In this document: positions 51,238-60,266 of the stretch, in pieces | How the letters are laid out: each line of letters starts with the position of its first letter | How positions within the stretch are numbered: position 1 is the first letter of the stretch | Source: an uncultured Bacteroidales bacterium | Lineage (GTDB): Bacteria; Bacteroidota; Bacteroidia; Bacteroidales; Bacteroidaceae | Direction of reading: 5' to 3' | Length of the DNA: 64,000 bases | Assembly (NCBI GenBank): GCA_902799655.1 | Contig: CADCBH010000003.1 | Span: 78,153 to 142,152, forward strand | The notes under the pieces: generated by a model | Told to the model about the DNA's origin: nothing | What the model saw: the letters and a program-made list of their open reading frames with translations, nothing else | Databases searched by the model: none | Position numbers and translations under genes: made by a program

Positions 51238-52755
51238 TTATCCTAAAACTGCAATAGCCTTCTTCATACGTTCAATCGTCTCTGTCTTGCCCAAGAAGGC
51301 AGAGATGTCGAACATGCCAGGACCTTTGCCTTCGCCCACGAGTGTCAGGCGCCAGGCATTCATGATATTGCCCAGTTTATATTCCTTCTGTTCAATCCAC
51401 TGGTGGACAACCTGCTCCTGGTGCTCCAATGAGAAGTCATCGAGTCCCTCAAGGACGTCGATAAGCTCTGTGAGCTGTTGGGCAGAGTCTTCCTTCCAGC
51501 GTTTCTTAGCCGTCTTCTCGTCATAACTTGTGGGTGCTTCGAAGAAGAATGAACACAGGGGCCACAACTCCTTGACAAACGATACACGGTCCTTCATCAT
51601 GGCCGTGACAGCTGTTACGCGCTCCAGTGTCTCATTAGGACAATGCTCCTTCACAATGGGGAAGAATAGTTGTGCAATCTCCTCAGCCGACTTCTTCAAG
51701 ATATACTCGTGATTGAACCAGATGCCCTTGTCGTAGGCGAATTTCGCTCCAGCTTTCGAACACTTTGAGATGTCAAAGAGCGGTACCAGTTCGTCAAGGG
51801 AGAAAATCTCCTGTTCTGTGCCAGGATTCCAACCCAAGAGCGCCAGAAAGTTGATGACGGCCTCGGGGAAATAGCCGTCTTCACGGTAACCGCGAGAGGT
51901 TTCGCCGGTCTTGGGATCTTTCCACTCCAATGGGAAAACAGGGAATCCTAAACGGTCACCATCGCGCTTCGAAAGCTTGCCTTTGCCGTCGGGCTTCAGC
52001 AAGAGGGGCAGATGGGCAAACTCGGGCATCGTGTCTTCCCAACCGAAAGCGCGATAAAGCATCACATGCAGGGGAGCAGAAGGCAACCACTCCTCACCAC
52101 GGATGACGTGGGAAATCTCCATCAGGTGGTCGTCAACGATGTTGGCAAGATGATAGGTGGGCAGTTCGTCGGCACTCTTGTAGAGTACTTTGTCATCGCA
52201 GATATCACTCTTGACGTGAACTTCACCACGGATGAGGTCGTTGACCTGGATGTCCTGACCGGCCTCTACCTTGAAGCGCACTACATATTGCTTGCCAGAA
52301 GCAATCATCTGCTCTACTTCTTCCTCGGAAAGGGTTAGCGAGTTGCGCATCTGCTGGCGCGTATGGCAATCATACTGGAAATTCTGGATTTCCTGACGCT
52401 TCTGCTCCAGTTCTTCGGGAGTGTCAAAGGCAATATAAGCCTTGTCTGCATCCAGTAGCTGCTGGACATACTTCTTATAGATGTCGCGGCGTTCACTTTG
52501 ACGGTAGGGACCCTTGTCGCCACCAAACGACACACCTTCGTCAAACTGAATGCCCAACCACTTGAATGATTCTATGATATATTCTTCTGCCCCAGGGACA
52601 AAACGGGTGGAATCGGTGTCTTCGATACGAAAAACCAGGTCACCACCATGCTGACGGGCAAACAGATAATTATACAATGCCGTACGCACGCCACCAATGT
52701 GTAGCGCACCTGTCGGACTGGGGGCAAAACGCACCCTTACTCTTCTTTCTGCCAT
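51238..52755 (-). CDS. gltX: Glutamyl-tRNA synthetase
   Basis: A 505-residue class-I synthetase. [20 protein letters not shown] carries the HIGH-type motif and [16 protein letters not shown] the KMSKS-type motif. IEDTDSTRF is the usual third element. Length is normal for a discriminating or non-discriminating GltX; which it is cannot be said from motifs alone. A minus-strand TACTTTTG (complement of 52788-52795) is its promoter box. Confidence 0.97.
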   Translation of the reverse strand: MAERRVRVRFAPSPTGALHIGGVRTALYNYLFARQHGGDLVFRIEDTDSTRFVPGAEEYIIESFKWLGIQFDEGVSFGGDKGPYRQSERRDIYKKYVQQLLDADKAYIAFDTPEELEQKRQEIQNFQYDCHTRQQMRNSLTLSEEEVEQMIASGKQYVVRFKVEAGQDIQVNDLIRGEVHVKSDICDDKVLYKSADELPTYHLANIVDDHLMEISHVIRGEEWLPSAPLHVMLYRAFGWEDTMPEFAHLPLLLKPDGKGKLSKRDGDRLGFPVFPLEWKDPKTGETSRGYREDGYFPEAVINFLALLGWNPGTEQEIFSLDELVPLFDISKCSKAGAKFAYDKGIWFNHEYILKKSAEEIAQLFFPIVKEHCPNETLERVTAVTAMMKDRVSFVKELWPLCSFFFEAPTSYDEKTAKKRWKEDSAQQLTELIDVLEGLDDFSLEHQEQVVHQWIEQKEYKLGNIMNAWRLTLVGEGKGPGMFDISAFLGKTETIERMKKAIAVLG

Positions 52756-52787
52756 ATATAAAATATGTATTTCTTATAAATTTTGTG

Positions 52788-52836
52788 CAAAAGTAGTTAT
52801 TTTTTTTGAGATTATGCGCTTTTTTTCGTATTTTCG
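52788..52836. promoter_or_regulatory. Divergent -7 elements of gltX (minus) and the PgpH-type gene (plus)
   Basis: TACTTTTG on the minus strand (complement of 52788-52795) serves gltX. TATTTTCG on the plus strand (52829-52836), one base off the consensus, precedes the HD-phosphodiesterase gene by 23 nt. Confidence 0.6.
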
Positions 52837-52859
52837 CACGGTAAAACTAAATATATCGT

Positions 52860-54896
52860 ATGAAAGAACTCCAATGGCGTGATATTCTCACCCGAACGGT
52901 ACTTGTTTTGGTCACTGTCACTGTTGTCGTATGGGCATTGCCGCACGACAGTCGCAGCTATTTCCACGTAGAACAGGGAAAGCCCTGGAAATATGGCGAC
53001 TTTACGGCGCCTTTTGACTTCCCAATCTATAAGTCAGATGAGGTCATCCGCGAAGAACGCGATAGTGCTCTTCTCCAATATGAACCCTACTACAAGTATA
53101 GTAAGGATGTAGAAATCAAGATGCTGCAGAAGTTCAATAAGGACTATGCTGATGGTATCCCCGACCTGCCCGATATCTATATGGAGATTATCTCGAACCG
53201 TCTGCTGGCCATCTATCAGCAAGGCATTATGGAGCAACGGGAATATGCCGAACTGGTGCGTGATACCACTAATATGTTGCGCATCGTTAATGATAAGGAG
53301 GCTCGGAGTGTATCCATCTTGGAGGTTTATTCTCCCAAGATGGCCTATGAACAGCTTTTTCTGGACAAGAAATTGGCAGCACAGCGTGCTATCTTGCAGA
53401 AATGTAATCTCAACGAATATATCACTGCCAATCTGTCGTACGACCGCGAACGTAGCGAGACCAGTAAAAACGACCTCTTGTCAGGTATCGCACTGGCCAG
53501 TGGCGTGGTGCAGAAGGGACAGAAGATAGCGGGGCGTGGTGAGATCGTTACAGAAAAGACCTATCGTATCATCGAGTCGTTCAAGAGGGAGAACGAGTTG
53601 CGCAATGAGGATATGAAGAATAACCACCTCTCTCTGTTTGGACAGATTCTTTATGTCACCATACTGATATTATGTTTCACCATCTATCTGAGTCTCTACC
53701 GCAAGGACTATTTTGACAAATTCCGTAGCACGACGATGCTCTATGCACTTATCATCATCTTTACGCTACTGACGTCTCTCTTCATGCGCAACACCTTCAT
53801 CCATGTGTATATTCTCCCATATGCAATGGTGCCGATCTTCATCCGAGTGTTCATGGATTCACGAACGGCCTTTATGACGCATGTGACAATGGTGCTCACC
53901 TGTGCTGTCATGTTGCAGCATCCGTTTGAGTTTATTGTAACGGAGACTGTTGCGGGTTTGGTGGCCATCAATAGCTTGCGTGAGTTGTCACAGCGTTCAC
54001 AGCTGTTCAAGACGGCTATCTTTGTTGCCATTGCCTGCATGTTGGTCAATGTTGCTTTCGACTGGATGAATGCCGATGCACTGACACAGATAGACTATAG
54101 CTACTACAACTATCTTATCGCCAACGGTATCTTATTGCTTTTCGCCTATCCATTGCTTTATCTCATCGAGAAGACTTTTGGATTTACAAGTGATATCACG
54201 CTGATTGAACTGTCCAATACCAATAACGAAGTACTGCGCAGAATGAGTGAGGTAGCTCCTGGTACCTTTAACCACTCCATACAAGTGGCCAACTTGGCTG
54301 GTGAGATTGCTAATAAGATTGGTGCCAAGGCACAATTGGTACGAACGGGTGCCCTCTATCATGACATTGGCAAGCTGGCCAACCCTATCTACTATACGGA
54401 GAACCAGTCGGGTATCAATCCTCATGAGACACTTACTGACATTGAGAGTGCACAGATTATCATCAGTCATGTGACGGAGGGTATGAAGATGGCTGATAAG
54501 TATAATCTGCCCAAGGTGATTAGTGACTTTATTGCCACTCACCATGGACAAGGTAAGGCTAAGTATTTCTATGTCAATTACAAGAATGAGCATCCTGACG
54601 AGCCTGTCGACGATTTGCTGTTTACCTATCCTGGCCCCAATCCTTTCACACGTGAACAAGCGTGTCTGATGATGGCCGATACTGTGGAAGCAGCATCTCG
54701 TTCTTTGCCAGACTATACAGAACAATCAATCCGCGAATTGGTGGAGCGCCTTATTGACGGTCAAGTGGCAGAGGGGTATTTCCGTGAGTGTCCTATCACC
54801 TTCCGCGATATCCAATATGCCAAGACGGTACTTATCGAGAAACTGAAGACAGTTTACCACACCCGTATCAGTTATCCCTCTGAGAAGAAGAACTGA
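52860..54896 (+). CDS. pgpH: 7TM-HD phosphohydrolase, PgpH-type cyclic-di-AMP phosphodiesterase
   Basis: A 678-residue membrane protein. An N-terminal membrane segment is followed by an extracytoplasmic domain (about residues 35-260), seven membrane segments (about 270-450), and a cytoplasmic HD domain. The HD motifs are FNHSIQVANLAGEIAN, GALYHDIGKLANP and FIATHHGQGKAKYF. Listeria PgpH of this architecture degrades c-di-AMP. In Bacteroidetes the same role is likely but inferred. The gene ends before a strong hairpin (54931-54967) and has its own promoter. Confidence 0.92.
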   Translation: MKELQWRDILTRTVLVLVTVTVVVWALPHDSRSYFHVEQGKPWKYGDFTAPFDFPIYKSDEVIREERDSALLQYEPYYKYSKDVEIKMLQKFNKDYADGIPDLPDIYMEIISNRLLAIYQQGIMEQREYAELVRDTTNMLRIVNDKEARSVSILEVYSPKMAYEQLFLDKKLAAQRAILQKCNLNEYITANLSYDRERSETSKNDLLSGIALASGVVQKGQKIAGRGEIVTEKTYRIIESFKRENELRNEDMKNNHLSLFGQILYVTILILCFTIYLSLYRKDYFDKFRSTTMLYALIIIFTLLTSLFMRNTFIHVYILPYAMVPIFIRVFMDSRTAFMTHVTMVLTCAVMLQHPFEFIVTETVAGLVAINSLRELSQRSQLFKTAIFVAIACMLVNVAFDWMNADALTQIDYSYYNYLIANGILLLFAYPLLYLIEKTFGFTSDITLIELSNTNNEVLRRMSEVAPGTFNHSIQVANLAGEIANKIGAKAQLVRTGALYHDIGKLANPIYYTENQSGINPHETLTDIESAQIIISHVTEGMKMADKYNLPKVISDFIATHHGQGKAKYFYVNYKNEHPDEPVDDLLFTYPGPNPFTREQACLMMADTVEAASRSLPDYTEQSIRELVERLIDGQVAEGYFRECPITFRDIQYAKTVLIEKLKTVYHTRISYPSEKKN

Positions 54897-54930
54897 TTGG
54901 TTGAAAAGTGAAGTAAATACACTCTTTTTA

Positions 54931-54967
54931 CTGCACACTTTGGCACGTTTGTGCAGAAAGTGTGCAG
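54931..54967 (+). terminator. Terminator-like hairpin after the PgpH-type gene
   Basis: CTGCACACTTT (54931-54941) is perfectly inverted as AAAGTGTGCAG (54957-54967), with a smaller GCAC/GTGC stem inside the 15-nt loop, followed by TTTTTAG. It fits a Rho-independent terminator. A further CTGCACTTTTG occurs downstream at about 54995-55005. Confidence 0.75.
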
Positions 54968-55027
54968 TTTTTAGTTAATAAGCGTTAATAATAACTGCAC
55001 TTTTGTCCCCGTTTTGTGCAATAGCAT

Positions 55028-55035
55028 TACCTTTG
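55028..55035 (+). promoter_or_regulatory. -7 promoter element of the second FadL-like gene
   Basis: TACCTTTG matches the -7 consensus 32 nt before the start at 55068. A -33 element is not clear. Confidence 0.65.
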
Positions 55036-55067
55036 CCGCCGATTTTAGCAAAATTAGTTAAAAAGAA

Positions 55068-56531
55068 ATGAAAAAGATTGTAATATCGTTGATTGTTTTT
55101 ACGATGACATCAGTGAACGCCTTAGCTGGCGGTATTCTTACCAACACCAACCAAAGTGTTTTGTTCTTGAAGAATCCTGCTCGTGATGCCTCTATCGGCC
55201 TCGACGGCGTCTATTCAAATCCTGCTGGTGTGGCTTTTATGCCAGAGGGCTTTCATGTTGCATTTAACTGGCAGTATGCCCGTCAGACGCGTACCATCAC
55301 ATCGACTAACCCGGTTTTTGCCCTTGGCAAGAAGAACGACGGCCAAATGGTAAAAGAGTATGAAGGTGTGGCTGATGCACCCATCATTCCTTCGCTACAG
55401 GCTGCATGGAATAAGGGCAATTGGAGCATTCAGTTTAACTTCTCGGTACCTGGCGGTGGTGGCTCGTGCGAGTTTGGCGATGGCCTGGGTTCGTTTGAGA
55501 GCGTTGTGGGAACAATCGCTAGCAAACTGGAGCCGCTGGGTGCACAAGGTTATGATATGGATGGCTATATGCGCGGTCGCCAGTATTATTATGGCTTCCA
55601 GTTGGGCGCCGCCTATAAGATAAATCCCAATCTGTCGGTATATGGTGGTCTTCGCCTGCTCTATGGTGATGCTACCTATAAAGCAAAAATCAGCAATATC
55701 CTTGTGAAGACGTCTGGTGGCTATGTCGAGTTTGGAGACTTTATGCAGGGTGCTATTGGTACTGTAGAAGAAGGTATAGCTCTAGTTGATGCAGTCATTG
55801 CCACCTCTGGTGAAACTCCAGAATTGCTGGCCAAGAAGGCTCAGCTGGAGGGTACAAGAACAGAGCTGGGTACACTCCAGAAATATGCTGAGGGTGTCAA
55901 TCTGCTGAGCAATCAGGATGGTAAGGGTATTGCCCCAGTGATAGGTGTTGACTGGAAATATAAGAATTTTAACTTCGCTGCCAAGTATGAGTTTAAGACT
56001 CAGATTCGCATGAAGAATGAGTCGACGGTCAACAAAGCCAGTGAGATTGCTGCAGTCAATAAATTCAAGGATGGCGAGAGGGTGAACGAGGATGCCCCTG
56101 CATTGCTCACTCTCGGGGCCCAGTGGAGTCCCATCGAGACTGTTCGTCTGAGCCTCGGTTGGCATCACTATTTCGATAAAGATGCCAATTGGTATAACAA
56201 TACGCAAGACTTGCTGCGTCATAATACCAATGAATACCTTGCCGGTGTGGAGTGGGACCTCAACGAGAAATTCAATGTGTCGTGTGGCGGACAGCTGACA
56301 CGTTATGGTTTGAGTGATGACTATATGAATGATATGTCGTTTGTGGTCAATAGCTACAGCATCGGTTTGGGCTTTAGTTATAAAGTGAAACCGAATATCA
56401 CACTCTCTGCTGCCTATTTCCAGACCATGTACGATAAATACCATCGTAACGACTATCCTGCTACAGGCGTGAGTGATACTTTCACACGTACCAATCGCGT
56501 GCTGGGTGCCAGCTGTCAGTTGGATTTTTAA
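55068..56531 (+). CDS. FadL/OmpP1-family outer-membrane protein, second copy
   Basis: A 487-residue outer-membrane barrel, paralogue of 16000-17481. The signal peptide ends NALAGG, then GILTNTNQSVLFLKNPAR and GVYSNPAGVAFMPEGF with the NPAG motif. Its closest shared blocks with the first copy are the N-terminal hatch and the segment FNVSCGGQLTRYGLSDDY (FTISCGGQRTDYGLSDGY in the other). It has its own promoter and lies convergent to priA, 8 nt apart. The cargo is unknown. Confidence 0.87.
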   Translation: MKKIVISLIVFTMTSVNALAGGILTNTNQSVLFLKNPARDASIGLDGVYSNPAGVAFMPEGFHVAFNWQYARQTRTITSTNPVFALGKKNDGQMVKEYEGVADAPIIPSLQAAWNKGNWSIQFNFSVPGGGGSCEFGDGLGSFESVVGTIASKLEPLGAQGYDMDGYMRGRQYYYGFQLGAAYKINPNLSVYGGLRLLYGDATYKAKISNILVKTSGGYVEFGDFMQGAIGTVEEGIALVDAVIATSGETPELLAKKAQLEGTRTELGTLQKYAEGVNLLSNQDGKGIAPVIGVDWKYKNFNFAAKYEFKTQIRMKNESTVNKASEIAAVNKFKDGERVNEDAPALLTLGAQWSPIETVRLSLGWHHYFDKDANWYNNTQDLLRHNTNEYLAGVEWDLNEKFNVSCGGQLTRYGLSDDYMNDMSFVVNSYSIGLGFSYKVKPNITLSAAYFQTMYDKYHRNDYPATGVSDTFTRTNRVLGASCQLDF

Positions 56532-56539
56532 GAAGATTC

Positions 56540-58801
56540 TTATAACGGGTCCACATCATAATAGACCTGAAGAGAAAGATAGCGTTTGTCTGCGAGTATC
56601 TGTGATTGCGCAAGCAACAGGTACTCGCGGACTTTTTTCATGTCAATGCCATTCTCTAGTTTTAGAACAAGCTTTCGGATATTTTGGGACTTTACCTTAG
56701 CTACAGAAGGCTTGTCTGGTCCTAAGACCCGACTGCCAAACCATTGTTGCAGGCGACTGCCCATCTCGATAGCTGCAGTGTTAACAGTGGTATCCTGCCG
56801 ATGACGCAGGTAGATATATACCAGATGATAGTAGGGTGGGTAGCGGAAAGCCTGACGCTCGGCAACCATGTTCTGATAGAGCGCGGTATAGTCATTATGA
56901 ACCACTTGACGGATGACGGGAACGTCCTTTTGTTTGGTCTGCAGGATGACCAGTCCACGCTTGTTTTTTCGTCCTGCTCGTCCCGAAACCTGAGCCATCA
57001 TCATGAAAGCATGCTCGTAGGCTCGAAAATCAGGATAATTGAGCATGGCATCGGCATTAATGATACCTACCACCGATACATTGTCGAAGTCGAGTCCTTT
57101 ACTGATCATCTGAGTACCGATAAGGATATTCGTGCGACCTGCTGAGAAATCGCTGATGATGCGTTCATAGGCGTTGTGAGTTCGTGTGGTATCGAGGTCC
57201 ATGCGTGCAATGTGGGCATCGGGAAAAATGTCGCGAATCTGTTCCTCAATCTTCTCAGTTCCATAGCCGCGTGTGCGCAGGTCTGTAGAACCACAGCATG
57301 GGCACTCCGTAGGTATTCGATAGGTGTAGCCACAATAGTGACATGTCAACTGGTTCATTTGACGATGATAGGTCAGTGAGACGTCACAATGCTGGCAGGT
57401 TGGCACCCAACCACACTGTCGACACTCCACCACAGGGGCAAAACCACGACGGTTTTGGAACAGAATGACCTGTTCACCTCGCTCCAAGGCCTCGCGCATG
57501 CGCGTTAATAAAAGAGGTGAAAAGGTACCCGTCATCATCTTCCTGTGTTGTAGGTCTGCAGTGTCTACAACTTGTATTTCGGGCATCTCAATGCCTTGGT
57601 AGCGCTCTTTCAGCTCCACCAAGCCATATTTGCCCGTCTTGGCATTGTGGTATGATTCTATAGAGGGGGTGGCAGTACCCAGCAGTACTGGTTTACCCAA
57701 CATGATGGCCACACTTCTGGCATGATAACGGGGAGCTGGGTCTTGCTGTTTATACGAGGTTTCATGTTCTTCGTCGACGATGACTAACCCTAAACGCTGG
57801 AAAGGAAGGAATACGGCTGAGCGGGCACCTAGGATGACATCATAAGGATTGTCTGAAAGTTGCCTTTGCCATATTTCTACGCGTTCTGCATCCGAATAGC
57901 GTGAGTGATAGATGCCCAGACGATCACCGAAAACGTGCTGCAGGCGCTGCATCATCTGAACGGTTAGCGCTATTTCTGGCATCAGGAAAAGAACTTGTTC
58001 TTTACGTTCTAACGCCCTTTGAATCAAATGAATGTAGATTTCAGTCTTTCCGCTTGAGGTGACACCATGCAGGAGCGTTACCTGTTTCTGCATCATTGAT
58101 AGCAGAATCTGATTGTATGCATTCTGCTGAGCCTCACTGAGTGGCTTTACCAATTCAGGACGATAGGGACCACCATGATTCAAACGTCCCACTTCCACTT
58201 CATAGCATTCCAGCATCTGACGTTTCTCCAGCAGTTTTAACGACGCTGCCGACCCTCCGCTTACATTCAGCAATTCCTCGCGGGTGATTTCTTGAAATTG
58301 TGAATCCGTAGAAGTTTCAATATCATCAATCTGGTCCCAGCCCGACAATGCCAAATATTCTGTGAACATATCAAGTTGGGCTTTCGCACGTGCCAATACA
58401 TTCAGGGCGATATGAAGGGCTGTCACACTCTGGTATTGCTTTGTCAGTCGGACATAGGTTTCTGTTTTGGGACGATAACCGTCCTCAGCTTTCAGACCTC
58501 CTGGCAGTGCGGCTTTATATACTTCGCCAATAGGCGACAGGTAATAGTCACTAATCCACTGCCACTGTTTTAACTGTTGTTCAGTGACGATGGGCTTTGT
58601 GTCCATCACTTGCAGAATTGGCTTCACTTTGTAATCCTTGGGCTCGTTCTGATGGAGAGTCATCACGATACCCACATACATCTTAGAACGCCCCAGCGAC
58701 ACCAGTACACGCTGACCAATCCCGATGCTTGTTCCTTCTGGAACTGCATAGGTAAATGTCCCATTAAGGGGCACGGGTAAAATGATCTCTGCATATTGCA
58801 T
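56540..58801 (-). CDS. priA: Primosomal replication-restart helicase PriA
   Basis: A 753-residue superfamily-2 helicase that reloads the replisome at stalled forks. The 3'-DNA-binding domain starts YAEIILPVPLNGTFTYAVP. Helicase motifs are LHGVTSSGKTEIY (Walker A) and VIVDEEHETSYKQQD (DEEH). Zinc-binding cysteines follow in CRQCGWVPTCQHC and TCHYCG / CPCCGS. QVSGRAGR (motif VI) lies further on. The ATG at 58801 fits the family's N-terminus; ATGs at 58837 and 58834 in the same frame are possible because the promoter lies beyond them. Confidence 0.94.
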   Translation of the reverse strand: MQYAEIILPVPLNGTFTYAVPEGTSIGIGQRVLVSLGRSKMYVGIVMTLHQNEPKDYKVKPILQVMDTKPIVTEQQLKQWQWISDYYLSPIGEVYKAALPGGLKAEDGYRPKTETYVRLTKQYQSVTALHIALNVLARAKAQLDMFTEYLALSGWDQIDDIETSTDSQFQEITREELLNVSGGSAASLKLLEKRQMLECYEVEVGRLNHGGPYRPELVKPLSEAQQNAYNQILLSMMQKQVTLLHGVTSSGKTEIYIHLIQRALERKEQVLFLMPEIALTVQMMQRLQHVFGDRLGIYHSRYSDAERVEIWQRQLSDNPYDVILGARSAVFLPFQRLGLVIVDEEHETSYKQQDPAPRYHARSVAIMLGKPVLLGTATPSIESYHNAKTGKYGLVELKERYQGIEMPEIQVVDTADLQHRKMMTGTFSPLLLTRMREALERGEQVILFQNRRGFAPVVECRQCGWVPTCQHCDVSLTYHRQMNQLTCHYCGYTYRIPTECPCCGSTDLRTRGYGTEKIEEQIRDIFPDAHIARMDLDTTRTHNAYERIISDFSAGRTNILIGTQMISKGLDFDNVSVVGIINADAMLNYPDFRAYEHAFMMMAQVSGRAGRKNKRGLVILQTKQKDVPVIRQVVHNDYTALYQNMVAERQAFRYPPYYHLVYIYLRHRQDTTVNTAAIEMGSRLQQWFGSRVLGPDKPSVAKVKSQNIRKLVLKLENGIDMKKVREYLLLAQSQILADKRYLSLQVYYDVDPL

Positions 58802-58848
58802 CTTGTCGCTGTCTGTCCTGTCAGGGAAACCCATCATAATAGCTCGTG

Positions 58849-58856
58849 CAAAATTA
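58849..58856 (-). promoter_or_regulatory. -7 promoter element of priA
   Basis: The minus strand reads TAATTTTG, 11 nt before the ATG at 58837 and 47 nt before the preferred ATG at 58801. The transcript would cover both start candidates. Confidence 0.6.
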
Positions 58857-59012
58857 ATGATTTGTTATCATCGGACAAAATCCGTGACGTTAATCTGAGT
58901 TAAAGCCTGCGGGAACGGCTGTTTTGTCATACGGACTTTACAAAGCCAAACATTTTCAGATTTAATAACATAACTTTTTTGAATAATGATTTATGTTTTA
59001 TGAATTATTTTG

Positions 59013-59020
59013 TATCTTTG
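59013..59020 (+). promoter_or_regulatory. -7 promoter element of mdh
   Basis: TATCTTTG matches the -7 consensus, 32 nt before the mdh start. No good -33 at ideal spacing was seen. Confidence 0.6.
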
Positions 59021-59052
59021 CAAGCGGAAAATTATTTAAACAAGTAAATACT

Positions 59053-60045
59053 ATGGCATTTTTAACAAACGACAAACTGACCATCGTCGGCGCAGCTGGC
59101 ATGATTGGTTCAAACATGGCTCAGACTGCCTTAATGATGGGTCTGACAAGTGAAATCTGTCTTTATGACGTGTTCTCTCCAGAAGGTGTTGCCGAGGAGA
59201 TGCGCCAGAGTGGTTTTGACAATGTGAATATTGTCGCTACTACCGACGCCGAGGAGGCTTTCCGCAACGCCAAATATATTATCTCAAGTGGTGGTGCACC
59301 CCGTAAGGCTGGTATGACTCGCGAGGATCTGTTGGCAGGAAACTGTAAGATTGCTGAGGAATTGGGTCTGAACATCAAGAAGTACTGTCCCGATGTGAAA
59401 CATGTCGTAATCATCTTTAACCCTGCTGACCTGACAGGTCTTGTAACTCTGTTGTACTCTGGTTTGAAACCCTCACAGGTAACCACACTGGCTGGCTTGG
59501 ATACAACTCGTTTGCAGTCTGCTCTGGCCAAGAAGTTCGGTGTCATGCAGAGCGAAATCTCTGGCTGCGCTACATATGGCGGTCATGGAGAGCAGATGGC
59601 TGTATTCGGAAGCCATGTTACCATCAAGGGACGTAAGTTGACCGATATCATCGGTACTGCTGAGTTCCCCACTGAGGAATGGGAAGAGATGAAGGTTGCT
59701 GTTACCAAGGGTGGTGCCAAGATTATCGAGCTCCGCGGACGCAGCTCTTTCCAGAGTCCCTCATATCTTTCTGTTGAGATGATTCGCTCGGCTATGGGTG
59801 GTGAGCCTTTCCGTTTCCCTGTTGGAACTTATGTGAAGACTGATAAGTATGACCACATCATGATGGCCATGAAGACCACACTTGATCAGAACGGCGCTAG
59901 CTTTGAGGTTCCTCAGGGTACTGCCGAGGAGAATGCTAAGCTGGATGCCAGCTATGAGCATCTCTGCAAGATGCGTGACGAGCTGGTTACGCTGAACATC
60001 GTTCCTCCCATTGCAGAGTGGAGCAAGATTAACCCCAACCTGTAA
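59053..60045 (+). CDS. mdh: Malate dehydrogenase
   Basis: A 330-residue NAD-dependent malate/oxaloacetate oxidoreductase of the lactate/malate family. The Rossmann motif is TIVGAAGMIGSNMAQTALMM. GGAPRKAGMTREDLLAGN carries the mobile-loop arginines, IIFNPADL the substrate Asn, and GCATYGGHGEQMAVFGS the catalytic His. In Bacteroidetes it serves the reductive branch toward fumarate and succinate. The ATG at 59053 follows the promoter; upstream in-frame codons lie inside it. A terminator follows at 60066. Confidence 0.93.
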   Translation: MAFLTNDKLTIVGAAGMIGSNMAQTALMMGLTSEICLYDVFSPEGVAEEMRQSGFDNVNIVATTDAEEAFRNAKYIISSGGAPRKAGMTREDLLAGNCKIAEELGLNIKKYCPDVKHVVIIFNPADLTGLVTLLYSGLKPSQVTTLAGLDTTRLQSALAKKFGVMQSEISGCATYGGHGEQMAVFGSHVTIKGRKLTDIIGTAEFPTEEWEEMKVAVTKGGAKIIELRGRSSFQSPSYLSVEMIRSAMGGEPFRFPVGTYVKTDKYDHIMMAMKTTLDQNGASFEVPQGTAEENAKLDASYEHLCKMRDELVTLNIVPPIAEWSKINPNL

Positions 60046-60065
60046 AAAACAGGTTTCGTAATAAT

Positions 60066-60110
60066 AAACAGGACGTTCGCTGAATATTTTTGCGGATGTC
60101 CTGTTTTCTT
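60066..60110 (+). terminator. Rho-independent terminator of mdh
   Basis: AAACAGGAC (60066-60074) pairs with GTCCTGTTT (60098-60106), with partial inner pairing, then TCTTTTT. A smaller AACCTG/CAGGTT hairpin spans the mdh stop just before it. Confidence 0.8.
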
Positions 60111-60120
60111 TTTACCTTTG
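60089..60120 (+). promoter_or_regulatory. Promoter of the candidate small RNA
   Basis: TTTG at 60089-60092 and TACCTTTG at 60113-60120 are 20 nt apart, a full match to the Bacteroidetes pattern. The -33 lies inside the mdh terminator hairpin. Confidence 0.7.
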
Positions 60121-60123
60121 CAT

Positions 60124-60222
60124 CATCAAAAGATTCATTCATTTTTATCATTCAAAAGGTTAGTAGTTTTTTCATAGTAATTGGATTGTTTTCGCCCGTC
60201 GGGATGACGGGCGTAATTTTTT
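60124..60222 (+). ncRNA. Candidate small RNA between mdh and the aminopeptidase gene
   Basis: A full promoter (60089-60120) is followed about 75 nt later by an intrinsic terminator: CGCCCGTC (60193-60200) pairs with GACGGGCG (60206-60213) across a 5-nt loop and is followed by TAATTTTTT. The expected transcript is about 95-100 nt, AT-rich, with no meaningful reading frame. The next gene has its own promoter beyond the terminator, so this need not be a leader. It could still be an attenuated leader of that gene. No known RNA family was recognised. Confidence 0.5.
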
Positions 60223-60230
60223 GCGTTATA

Positions 60231-60262
60231 TTTGGCTTTTTGCTCGCTAATTCGTACCTTTG
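60231..60262 (+). promoter_or_regulatory. Promoter of the aminopeptidase gene, leaderless mRNA
   Basis: TTTG at 60231-60234 and TACCTTTG at 60255-60262 are 20 nt apart. The -7 box ends 4 nt before the ATG at 60267, so transcription should start at or next to the start codon. Confidence 0.75.
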
Positions 60263-60266
60263 TGGC

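Noticed and set aside
55782-56444. 220-codon minus-strand open frame opposite the second FadL-like gene
   Set aside because: Shadow frame of a real gene, with no motif or promoter.
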